Below are positions 8,340 to 16,400 of a DNA stretch of 64,000 nt, piece after piece. The translations under genes and the position numbers were made by a program. The first letter of the stretch is position 1. Each line of letters begins with the position of its first letter. The notes beneath the pieces were generated by a model. That model worked only from the letters and a program-made list of their open reading frames with translations, had not been told where the DNA came from and did not search any database. This DNA is from Paenibacillus thermotolerans (GTDB lineage Bacteria; Bacillota; Bacilli; Paenibacillales; YIM-B00363), in NCBI RefSeq assembly GCF_028745515.1, contig NZ_JAQZSG010000008.1:93311-157310 (forward strand), in the 5' to 3' direction.

Positions 8340-9373
8340 GGACGAGCCCCCCTATACAGCATATAAATAAAAAACGGAGCGCCGACAGCGGCGGTAAACA
8401 CACCTGCAGGAATGTCGTTCGGAGGGAACGCGGTACGCGCGATCGTATCCGAAACGATAAGGATCAACGCCCCGATCAGGGACGAAACCGGCAGCACGGC
8501 TCCGAAGGACGGGCCGACAAGGCGGCGGGCCATATGCGGCGCGATCAGCCCGACAAAACCGATGGCTCCGACCTGAGATACGGCGGCCCCTGCCAGCATG
8601 GCGCTGAGGAGAATGAGCACCGTTCGATCGAGCGTAATCCGGCTGCCCGCGCCTTTGGCCACATCTTCGCCCAGCTCGTGAAGGTTGGCCGTTCTCGCGA
8701 ACGCCAAAGCGGCCGGAAACAAGACGGCGGCCCATACGGTCAGGGTGAACACGTTGTCCCACGAGCTTCCGTATATACTGCCGGTCAGCCATGTAAAGGC
8801 TTGGTTCGCGATATAATGCGGGCTTGTGACGATGAGCAGAGACGAGACGGAGCCCATCGCCGTTTGCATCGCGATGCCGATCAGCACAAGTCGAAGCGGC
8901 GACACGCCGCCTTTCCATGACAGCGCGAACAGCAGCAGCGCCGTTATCGCCCCTCCGGCAATCGCCGACACGGACAGCCAAGCGATCGGGTAAGCGCCGG
9001 TCGTCAGTACCAGGAACGCAACGCCTGCTGCCGAAGCGCCTCCGGTAACCCCGATAATGTCCGGCGATGCCAGCGGGTTGCGGGTGATGCTTTGCAGCAG
9101 CGCTCCCGACCCGGCAAGGCAAACGCCGGCGACGATCGACATGGCGACGCGTGGAAGCCGGAACGAATTGAGGATCGTTTGCTCCATCTCGCCGCTTCGG
9201 CCGAACAGTGCCTTAAGCACTTCCGCCGGGTGAATCCATAAGCTTCCGATTCCCGCGGCGACGCAGCCGGCTGCAAAGACGGCAGCGAGTAAAATAGCTG
9301 CCCATAAAAGGAACCTTTTTTCAATTAAGAATGAAAAGGTTCGGGTACGAACCGAAAATGTTCTACGACTCAT
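8336..9373 (-). CDS. FecCD-family iron-siderophore permease (second)
   Basis: A 345-residue integral membrane permease of the FecCD/BtuC family with about nine to ten hydrophobic segments. The conserved cores RLPRVAMSIVAG, TRNPLASPDIIGVTGG and FVGLIAPHMARRLVG are all present; the last is the ATPase-contact loop. The frame opens upstream, but the ATG at 9373 (MSRRTFSVR) has GAGG about 10 nt before it and overlaps the preceding permease stop by 11 bp, the normal arrangement for such pairs. It pairs with the permease encoded just upstream as a heterodimer. Confidence 0.93.
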   Translation of the reverse strand: MSRRTFSVRTRTFSFLIEKRFLLWAAILLAAVFAAGCVAAGIGSLWIHPAEVLKALFGRSGEMEQTILNSFRLPRVAMSIVAGVCLAGSGALLQSITRNPLASPDIIGVTGGASAAGVAFLVLTTGAYPIAWLSVSAIAGGAITALLLFALSWKGGVSPLRLVLIGIAMQTAMGSVSSLLIVTSPHYIANQAFTWLTGSIYGSSWDNVFTLTVWAAVLFPAALAFARTANLHELGEDVAKGAGSRITLDRTVLILLSAMLAGAAVSQVGAIGFVGLIAPHMARRLVGPSFGAVLPVSSLIGALILIVSDTIARTAFPPNDIPAGVFTAAVGAPFFIYMLYRGARP

Positions 9374-10352
9374 ATTTGTTCTGCCTCGCAATCCATACAA
9401 AGAAAGGAACGCCGACAATGGCCGTGACCACGCCGACGGGTAGCTCGTTCGGCATGGCGATCCACCGTGCGCCGATATCGGCGGCGAGCAGCAGGCAAGC
9501 GCCGAGCACTACGCAATAGGGCAGCAGCCAGCGGTGATCGTTCCCGGTAAAATACCGCGCGATATGAGGGACCATGACGCCGATAAAGGCGATCGGCCCC
9601 GCTACGGCGACGGAGGCGCCGGCCAGAAGGACGACTGCAACCGCGGCTCCGAGCTTAAGCAGCCCGGTCCGTTGGCCGAGCCCGCGGGCGACGTCTTCCC
9701 CGAGCGCGAGAATATTCAGCGGCCGTGCCAAAGCGAGCGCAAGCGCGACGCCTGCCGCCATATACGGCACGACCGGCGTCAGCATCGGCATTTCACGGCC
9801 GGCGACCGAGCCGACGAGCCAGAACAGCACCTGGTCGAACGTGCGGCCGTTGACAAGCAATATCCCTTGCGTGATCGAAGAGGCGAAAGCCGTAACCGCC
9901 GCACCGGCAAGCGTGATTTTTATCGGCGAAGCTCCGTCGCGGCCCATCGTTCCTAAACCGTAAGCCGCAACCGCGGCGACGGCCGCTCCGATGAAAGCGG
10001 CTGCCGTATACTGTTGCAGCGACGAGATATTGAATAGGGAGATCGCCACAATGATAGACAGTACAGCCCCTGCGTTCACTCCGAAAATGCCGGGAGACGC
10101 AAGCGGGTTGCGAGTGATCGTCTGCATGACGGCGCCTGCGGTAGCCAGGCAAGCACCGACGGAAGCGGCGACAAGCATGCGCGGCAAACGGATATTGCGA
10201 ATAATCAGATGTTCGGATAAAGACGGGTCAAAAGAAGTGAACGAATGAAAGGCTGCGTTCCAGCTGATACTCCGGCTTCCGTAAGTTAACGATAAGAAAG
10301 CGAGGACCAAAGCCAGAACACAAAAGATAAGCAGAGTGTACGACTTTTTCAT
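9363..10352 (-). CDS. FecCD-family iron-siderophore permease (first)
   Basis: A 329-residue FecCD/BtuC-type permease, first gene of the complement-strand operon. Family cores RLPRMLVAASVGACLA, TRNPLASPGIFGVNAG and FIGVMVPHIARYFTG are visible. The start chosen is the ATG at 10352 (MKKSYTLL), preceded by AAGGATG; an in-frame upstream ATG would add 21 hydrophilic residues reading into the Fur-box promoter region and is rejected. The promoter with an embedded Fur box lies 35-63 bp upstream. Confidence 0.93.
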   Translation of the reverse strand: MKKSYTLLIFCVLALVLAFLSLTYGSRSISWNAAFHSFTSFDPSLSEHLIIRNIRLPRMLVAASVGACLATAGAVMQTITRNPLASPGIFGVNAGAVLSIIVAISLFNISSLQQYTAAAFIGAAVAAVAAYGLGTMGRDGASPIKITLAGAAVTAFASSITQGILLVNGRTFDQVLFWLVGSVAGREMPMLTPVVPYMAAGVALALALARPLNILALGEDVARGLGQRTGLLKLGAAVAVVLLAGASVAVAGPIAFIGVMVPHIARYFTGNDHRWLLPYCVVLGACLLLAADIGARWIAMPNELPVGVVTAIVGVPFFVWIARQNKYES

Positions 10353-10386
10353 CAATGAACATCCTTCGATTGATAAGACTAACGTT

Positions 10387-10415
10387 ATTGTATGAGAATC
10401 GTTCTCACCTGTCAA
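10387..10415 (-). promoter_or_regulatory. Promoter of the permease operon with Fur box in its spacer
   Basis: On the complement strand a TTGACA -35 (10410-10415) and TACAAT -10 (10387-10392) are 17 nt apart. The spacer contains the perfect inverted repeat TGAGAATCGTTCTCA (10393-10407), a Fur box, so bound Fur would occupy the RNA polymerase site directly. Confidence 0.85.
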
Positions 10416-10421
10416 TGAAGT

Positions 10422-10436
10422 TGAGAATCATTTTCA
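10422..10436. promoter_or_regulatory. Fur box (second)
   Basis: TGAGAATCATTTTCA, a 15-bp near-perfect Fur-type inverted repeat between the two divergent iron-uptake promoters. Confidence 0.85.
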
Positions 10437-10444
10437 ATTTGTCG

Positions 10445-10507
10445 TTGACAATTATTTTTCGAGTTTGTATATTAGGTCGTAGCAGATAATAATGAGAATC
10501 ATTTTCA
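10445..10507 (+). promoter_or_regulatory. Promoter of the siderophore-binding protein gene plus downstream Fur box
   Basis: TTGACA (10445-10450) and TATATT (10468-10473) are 17 nt apart. A third Fur box, TGAGAATCATTTTCA at 10493-10507, lies about 20 bp past the -10, where bound Fur would block initiation or early elongation. The ribosome binding site GGAGGGG follows at 10511. Confidence 0.85.
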
Positions 10508-10526
10508 TTCGGAGGGGTCGGCAAGG

Positions 10527-11552
10527 ATGTTAAAAAAGAGATCATGGTTAAATGTCGGATTCGCACTAATGTTTTGTTTCGTACTCGTTTTGGCGGGCTG
10601 CGGAAGCGCAGGAGGAAGCGGAAACGGTGCTGAGAGCGGAGTCACAGGCGATGACTCGCAGCAACAGCCTGCCGCGGAAGAGCCTATAGGTGAAGAAACG
10701 GCCAGCGTAAGAACGATAGCCCACATCATGGGTAAAAGCGATGTTCCGGAGCACCCGCAGCGGGTCGTCGTTCTAACCAACGAAGGTACGGAGGCGCTTC
10801 TTGCATTAGGCGTAACGCCGGTCGGGGCGGTCAAATCGTGGACCGGGGATCCTTGGTACGCTCATATTGCGGATCAAATGAAAGATGTAGTGAATGTCGG
10901 CGAGGAGAGCCAGCCGAACCTCGAGTTGATTGCGGGGCTGAAGCCGGATTTGATTTTGGGCAACAAAATGCGCCATGAGAAAATTTACGGGGAGCTTTCC
11001 GCGATCGCGCCGACGGTATTTACGGAGACGCTTCGGGGAGAGTGGCAGGACAACTTTAAAGTATATGCCGATGCCTTGAATCGAAAGGCGGAAGGCGACA
11101 AGGTGCTGGCCGATTATGAGGCGAAAATTAACGATTTGAATGCTAAGCTCGGCGATCGGCTGTCCACAAAGGTTTCGCTTGTGCGATTTATGGCGGGCGA
11201 CACGCGCATATATTATAAGGATACGTTCGCAGGAGTAATCTTGGAGCAAATCGGTCTGGCGCGTCCCGAATCTCAGGATAAGGATGACTTTGCGGCAAGG
11301 AACGTAACGAAAGAGCGTATTCCGGAAATGGACGGGGATATCCTGTTCTACTTCACATACGAAACCGGTGACGGGGGCGCGTCTGCGGTGGAGAAGGATT
11401 GGATCAACGATCCGCTGTGGAAGCAGCTTCAAGCCGTGAAGGCCGGCAAAGTGTACAAGGTGGACGATGCGATTTGGAATACGGCCGGCGGCGTGTTGGC
11501 GGCGAACTTGATGGTAGATCAATTGGCACAATACCTTGATGAAGCGAAATAA
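10527..11552 (+). CDS. Iron-siderophore ABC transporter substrate-binding lipoprotein
   Basis: A 341-residue lipoprotein of the FecB/FhuD class that captures ferric siderophores outside the membrane. A lysine-rich N-terminus and hydrophobic stretch lead to the lipobox LAGC with Cys25 as the lipidated residue, then a Gly/Ser-rich linker. The mature part has the periplasmic-binding helical-backbone features, including VVVLTNEGTEALLALGVTPVG and LIAGLKPDLILG. It diverges from the permease/ATPase/reductase operon and shares its Fur-box intergenic region, so the two units form one Fur-regulated uptake system. The siderophore type is not readable from sequence. Confidence 0.94.
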   Translation: MLKKRSWLNVGFALMFCFVLVLAGCGSAGGSGNGAESGVTGDDSQQQPAAEEPIGEETASVRTIAHIMGKSDVPEHPQRVVVLTNEGTEALLALGVTPVGAVKSWTGDPWYAHIADQMKDVVNVGEESQPNLELIAGLKPDLILGNKMRHEKIYGELSAIAPTVFTETLRGEWQDNFKVYADALNRKAEGDKVLADYEAKINDLNAKLGDRLSTKVSLVRFMAGDTRIYYKDTFAGVILEQIGLARPESQDKDDFAARNVTKERIPEMDGDILFYFTYETGDGGASAVEKDWINDPLWKQLQAVKAGKVYKVDDAIWNTAGGVLAANLMVDQLAQYLDEAK

Positions 11553-11572
11553 ATAAAATATCACTATCGTCT

Positions 11573-11600
11573 AAGCCGGGTGAAGCCCGGCTTTCTTTTG
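11573..11600 (+). terminator. Intrinsic terminator after the binding protein gene
   Basis: AAGCCGGG and CCCGGCTT pair across a 5-nt loop, followed by TCTTTTG. Confidence 0.85.
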
Positions 11601-11700
11601 TTTGTTCTACGTCGCTTCGCCTTAGGATTTGGCATTGGCTATGGCTTTATGCTGGAATGTTCCGCGCTGCAAATTAGGGGATGGCATGGGGGGGGCCGGC

Positions 11701-11730
11701 TCCCTTTTTACCGTTATCCCTTCCGCTCAG
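11701..11730 (+). repeat. Dispersed repeat arm, copy 1
   Basis: TTTTTACCGTTATCCC followed by TTCCGCTCAG. The same roughly 27-bp unit recurs at 11838-11864, 12902-12929 (inverted), 50361-50390 and 50462-50490 (inverted). The surrounding gap 11601-11922 holds two copies and otherwise no gene I can support. Confidence 0.75.
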
Positions 11731-11837
11731 CACCACAAAATGATAGTTCACGTGCGATCGGGAGACAGAAAGAATGCTGGATGACACAGGTACTGGAAAA
11801 GAATCAAATAGGATGGGAGTTTCCTTCGGCCGATCTT

Positions 11838-11864
11838 CATTATACCGCTATCCCCATCACTCAG
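11838..11864 (+). repeat. Dispersed repeat arm, copy 2 (left side of transposase)
   Basis: CATTATACCGCTATCCCC then ATCACTCAG. It faces an inverted copy at 12902-12929, the two bracketing the transposase gene. They match at about 22 of 27 positions. Confidence 0.75.
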
Positions 11865-11922
11865 CTTAATAATCAAGTATAGCGTCCTAATCAAATGTAG
11901 CGTCATTTGCTCGTAATCGAGA

Positions 11923-12786
11923 TCACGCACAGCATTTTATATAATTTGTGTCCTCTTGTTTCTTCATACAAATACCGCAAAGCGAGTCTATTATCGATAT
12001 ATTCGTACGCAGCGACTGATTGATTCGGAAGCAAAATTCATCCATATACGCCTGTAAATACTTCGGACCGATTCCGTGAAAGGTACGGTTAATCCAGGTT
12101 CTGGCTTCTTTGAACAGTTGAGGGAGCAAACTCTCCTCATGGATGCGAAACCGCTTGAGTATCACAGTATCATAGTTTGCAGCCGCCACATGCCGCTCGA
12201 TAAAGTCCTTCTCCCCCGATCGATCCAAACGTTTTCCGTCCATATGATGCTTAGGAATCTTCTTTATTTTCACTTGGAGAGGTTCGCCGTTAAATTGAAA
12301 TGCGGCGCCGACCATAACCGGATGCTCCGAAGAATGAACCACAAAAGGCTGGCGATAATAGTTGCGGCCATAGAATGACAACGCAGCTTTAACTTTGCCG
12401 GAAAGGGGCTCCAGCACGTCCAATCGCGAGATTGCGCTTCGTATTTTGTTGAGGATGGCCCAGGCCGTTTTGTAAGTCACCTGAATTTCTTTAGCGAGCT
12501 GAACCGCATTGATGCTCTCGGCTCGGCACAAAAATTGGATAGCAGTCACCCATTTAAGCAGCGGAGTACGGCTTCCTTCCATGACGGTGCCGACGGTAAT
12601 CGATGTTTGATGACGGCACGATCCGCATTGGTACAAAGGCAGTCTTCGGGTGCGAATGACATAAGCCCGTGTATGCCCGCAATGAGGACAAGCATAACCG
12701 TTCGGCCATTTCAATCGATAAAAATATGCTACACAGCTTTCCTCTGAATTCAGATTCATCAGATCGAATCCGATAATGGAAGTCAT
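11923..12786 (-). CDS. IS1595-like (ISXO2-type) transposase, possibly inactive
   Basis: A 287-residue protein with the ISXO2/IS1595 architecture. It has an N-terminal zinc ribbon (CPHCGH...CGSC, about residues 33-58), then a helical DNA-binding segment beginning LLKWVTAIQFL, and the typical C-terminal signature WINRTFHGIGPKYLQAYMDE followed by FCFRIN. In the middle, where the family normally has an acidic DETY-type motif opening the catalytic core, this protein reads ALSFYGRNYYR, and no clear DDE/DDN triad is visible. It may therefore be inactive or a diverged subfamily. No convincing target duplication was found. Outer repeats at 11838 and 12902 flank it as inverted copies. Confidence 0.8.
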   Translation of the reverse strand: MTSIIGFDLMNLNSEESCVAYFYRLKWPNGYACPHCGHTRAYVIRTRRLPLYQCGSCRHQTSITVGTVMEGSRTPLLKWVTAIQFLCRAESINAVQLAKEIQVTYKTAWAILNKIRSAISRLDVLEPLSGKVKAALSFYGRNYYRQPFVVHSSEHPVMVGAAFQFNGEPLQVKIKKIPKHHMDGKRLDRSGEKDFIERHVAAANYDTVILKRFRIHEESLLPQLFKEARTWINRTFHGIGPKYLQAYMDEFCFRINQSLRTNISIIDSLCGICMKKQEDTNYIKCCA

Positions 12787-12901
12787 ATAGATCGCCGCCC
12801 TAACATTATATTAAAAACATTATACCAAACAAATGTTCGCAAATCAATATTTTTAATCCAAATTAAGGGATTTTTTTCGTGCGACTGGTGCTGTCCGCGT
12901 G

Positions 12902-12929
12902 TCTGAGTCATGGGGATAGCGATAAAATG
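12902..12929 (-). repeat. Dispersed repeat arm, copy 3 (right side of transposase)
   Basis: Reads CTGAGTCATGGGGATAGCG then ATAAAATGG on the plus strand, the reverse complement of the arm at 11838-11864. Confidence 0.75.
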
Positions 12930-13189
12930 GAGGTGCGATGGGAAGAAAGCCGACAGTACGCAGGAGAATGGAGAAGCGGGAGAAACCGAATCATGTGTCG
13001 CCGATATTTATATGAACCAGGGATTGATCAAAAAGGGCGATGCGGAAGGAAAGTTAGTTCATTGGAACAAGCTGAGGTGTTGGGATATCGATCAAAAGGA
13101 AGCGCGAAGGAGCTTGTCGGGGTCGGTGAGACGTGGGGAGAAGAGAGAGGATGAGATAGAAGATTGATGGAGATGCAAGCCGGGGAGTG

Positions 13190-13312
13190 GAGTGAGGAAG
13201 TGAGAAAGTGAGGAAGTGAGGAAGTGGGGGGAGTGAGGAAGTTTAGAAAGTGAGGAAGTAGGGAAGTAGGGATGTAAGGATGTAAGAATGTAAGGATGTA
13301 AGGATGTAAGCC
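13190..13312. repeat. Purine-rich simple repeat (GTGAGGAA / GTAAGGAT units)
   Basis: About 120 bp of imperfect GTGAGGAAGTGAGAAA-like and then ATGTAAGGATGTAAG-like units on the plus strand. Probably a slippage-derived low-complexity tract downstream of gltB. Confidence 0.8.
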
Positions 13313-13365
13313 CGGGATCGGGAGAAGTGTAGTAAGGAAATGGGAAGCATATTGCGTGTGAAACG

Positions 13366-13405
13366 CAAAAAAACCCTGCAGTACCATTAAATGGACCTGC
13401 AGGGT
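13366..13405 (-). terminator. Intrinsic terminator of gltB
   Basis: On the complement strand ACCCTGCAG and CTGCAGGGT pair, with an inner CCAT/ATGG stem, followed by seven T. It ends the gltB transcript 10 bp after the stop codon. Confidence 0.9.
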
Positions 13406-13414
13406 ATTCAGCAA

Positions 13415-16400
13415 TTATTCGGTTGCTACCGATTGGTCTGCCTGCATCGTTACAGGAGAGATCCGTACGAAGTGAGCGTCGAGGTTTTCGAGTAAAGCTG
13501 CGACCTTGGCGGCTGAATCGGCTTGACCCGAGTTTGCGAGCTCGTCGCGGTATTGAGAAAGCAGTTCAGACAGATCCGCCTTGCTCTTGTCGCCAAGCTT
13601 CGCAATGTTCACCTTCGCACCCTTCGCGACACGGCGTTCGATCGCCGCGACATCCAAACCGAGCTCCGGCTGGATCCGCTGGTAAATGACGCCGCCCGTC
13701 ATTCCGGCGCAAATCCATGGACCCGGGTCGCCCATAACGACGGCACGGCCGTTCGTCATGTATTCGAATGCGAAGCCCTTCAAATTCGCTCGGCCGGCGA
13801 TATTGCCCAGATCGTCGCGGAGCGGTCCGGCGAGCTCGCCGCCGAAGATGACATCCGCGCCGGAAAGGCGGATGCAAGCGCGGGAGTCGGCATTGCCTTG
13901 AACGATGAACGTTCCTTTCTGAGCGCCGTAAGCGAACGATTTGCCTACGGAGCCGTTGATGAATGCTTTATGCTTGCCCGGCGCTTTTAAGATGGCGATT
14001 TTGCCGCCGAACGACATTTTGCCTACGCCGTCCTCTGCGCCGCCATGCACGGTAATATTTACGCCGCGGGCGTTGAATGCGCCGAGGCCGTTACCCGGCA
14101 CGGAGCCGTCCGACAGCACGAGCGAGATGTCCGGCAAATTGTCGTATTTGCCGTTGAAGCGGTCGCGCACTCGGTTCGAGGAGAAGCGGGAACCGATAAT
14201 GCGCGTTTCCGCGCTCACCTTGCTCCAGTTGCGATGAATCGGCGCATCGAAGCTCAAGCTGCTCGGATACATGCCTTCCGCGCCGACAGCTGCGATAACC
14301 GATTCTGCCGATGCGACCGTAGCAGTCGCGTCCGCGGTGCTGGACGTCTTAATGAACTGGATCGGTGCCGGACGAAGGATGGCCGACAGGTCGATCTGAT
14401 CGTGATAAGCGACTTGCTGGAGAAGATCGGAGCGTCCGACCAAATCTTGAGCGTTCTTAAAGCCGAGAGCCGCAACGATTTCGCGGACTTCCTCGCCCAT
14501 CGCGGAGAACAACCGCACAAGCGAATGAACCGCCGTATCGAATTCGCGAGGCACGAAACGGCGAAGGCCTTTTTCTTCCGCTTCATGCATGGAGTCGATT
14601 TGCGTCGCGATGCCGACGTGGCAAGTGTCCAAGTGGCAGCCGCGGCATGCCGTACAACCGATCGCTTGCATGGAGATGGATGCGAAGCCGCAGCGGTTTG
14701 CGCCGAGCATCATCATCTTCACGACGTCGGCGCCGGATTTCATGCCGCCGTCGGACCAGAGCTCCACTTTATGACGAAGTCCCGCTTCAATCAGGGCGAC
14801 GTGAGCAAGCTTGGTGCCGATTTCGGTAGGCAGTCCGACATGCTGAAGCGAGTGCATGCGCGCCGCGCCCGTACCGCCGTCAAAGCCGGACAGCGTGATG
14901 ACGTCCGCGCCCGCTTTGGCGACGCCGACGGCAATGGTGCCGATGCCCGGAACGACCGGGACTTTGACGATGATTTTCGCTTGGTGGTTGCTTGCTTCCT
15001 TCAATTCGCTGATCAGCTGCGCCAAATCCTCGATCGAATAAATATCGTGATTGTTCGACGGCGAGATCAGGTCGGAGCCGATCGTCGCATTCCGCGCTTC
15101 CGCGATTTTGGACGTTACCTTGGAGCCCGGCAGGTGACCGCCTTCGCCCGGCTTCGCGCCTTGGCCGATCTTGATTTCAAGGAAGGCCACCGCGTTGGCC
15201 AGCTCGACATTGACGCCGAAGCGTCCGGAAGCAACCTGCGCGCCGCGGGTCCGCTTATAGCGGCCGAGCATATCTTTGATTTCTCCGCCTTCGCCGTTCA
15301 TCGTTACCATGTTGAGACGCTCGCCCGCTTCCGCATAAGCGCGGAACGCGATTTCGTTCTGCGAGCCGAAGGACATGGACGAGATGAGCATCGGCAAGTC
15401 GTGATCGCCTACCGAAATGTTGACGTCGGAAGGTGCGAGCGGCTTGCGGCCTTCGGACAACGCCTTCTCGTAGTTGAAATCGGCGACGTGGCGAATGGAA
15501 ATCGGATTTTTTTGTTCTTCTTCCCGAAGCTTGTCGCGATAGTCGGAATAAGGCGCCTGACCGGCAGCCGCTTCGACGAGCGCCTTCCACATCCGTCCGA
15601 AGAAGTGGAAGTTTCTCGCCGATTTCGCCTTCGGGTTGTTGTTGTAGTCTTCGTAACGGGCTTCGGCGTCCTTTTCGAGCTTATCGAAGCCGGTGCCGCC
15701 CGTTTCGCTTCCTAAATAGTTGACGATATCGAGCATCTCCGCCACTTCGGGGTGCAAGCCGATCGCGGAGAAGAAACGGGTATAACCGCGAACTTCATGC
15801 GTTCCGATCGTGGAGATGACTTTCTCAAGCCCTTTCTGTAGAGCGGTGAATACCTTGCGCGCAGATTCGGCGCCGTTCTTGGCCGATGCGGTTGCAAACA
15901 ACGCATATGGCGAAATGAGATCCGCGCCTAATCCGGTCGCGACCGCGATATCGTGCAGGCTGCGGATCGCCGCGGAGCGAAGCACGATGCTCGCTTGACG
16001 GCGAAGATTGTCGCCGCCGTCAAGTTTTACGGAACGGAGCGCGATATCGACGCGCGATACGGCAAGGTGCGGGTCCATCCACAGCTTGTCGTTGTTGTTC
16101 GCTTCGGAATCGTCGAGCACGATCAAGGACGCGCCTTCGCGAACCGCAGCGATAACATTTTCCGCAAGTGCGTCAATAGACGCTTTGAGAGACGCTCCTC
16201 TCGGGAAGGAGAGGGAGAATCCGCGCACCGACGATCCGAACGCCGCGACGAGCTGTTCAAGGGAAGGCTGTCCGAGCGCCTCGAAGGAGCCCGCGCCGTT
16301 CGAGCCTTCCAAAAGAAGCGGAGCCGGCAGTTCCATGCGCAGGCGGGCGTCCACTTCCCCGTAAATCGACGAACGCGGACCGATGACCATGCGCGTGGAG

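Larger units (their letters stand above)
12787..13365. other. Intergenic region without a supportable gene
   Basis: It contains an inverted copy of the dispersed repeat (12902-12929) and a purine-rich simple repeat (13190-13312). Short open frames near 12880-13165 on the plus strand lack a ribosome binding site and any recognisable domain; they may be decayed insertion-element DNA. Confidence 0.5.

Noticed and set aside
11580..11882. 100-codon open frame after the siderophore-binding protein
   Set aside because: It starts inside the terminator, covers two dispersed repeat arms and has no domain.
12910..13167. 85-codon open frame between the transposase and gltB
   Set aside because: No ribosome binding site, no domain, and it runs into simple-sequence DNA.
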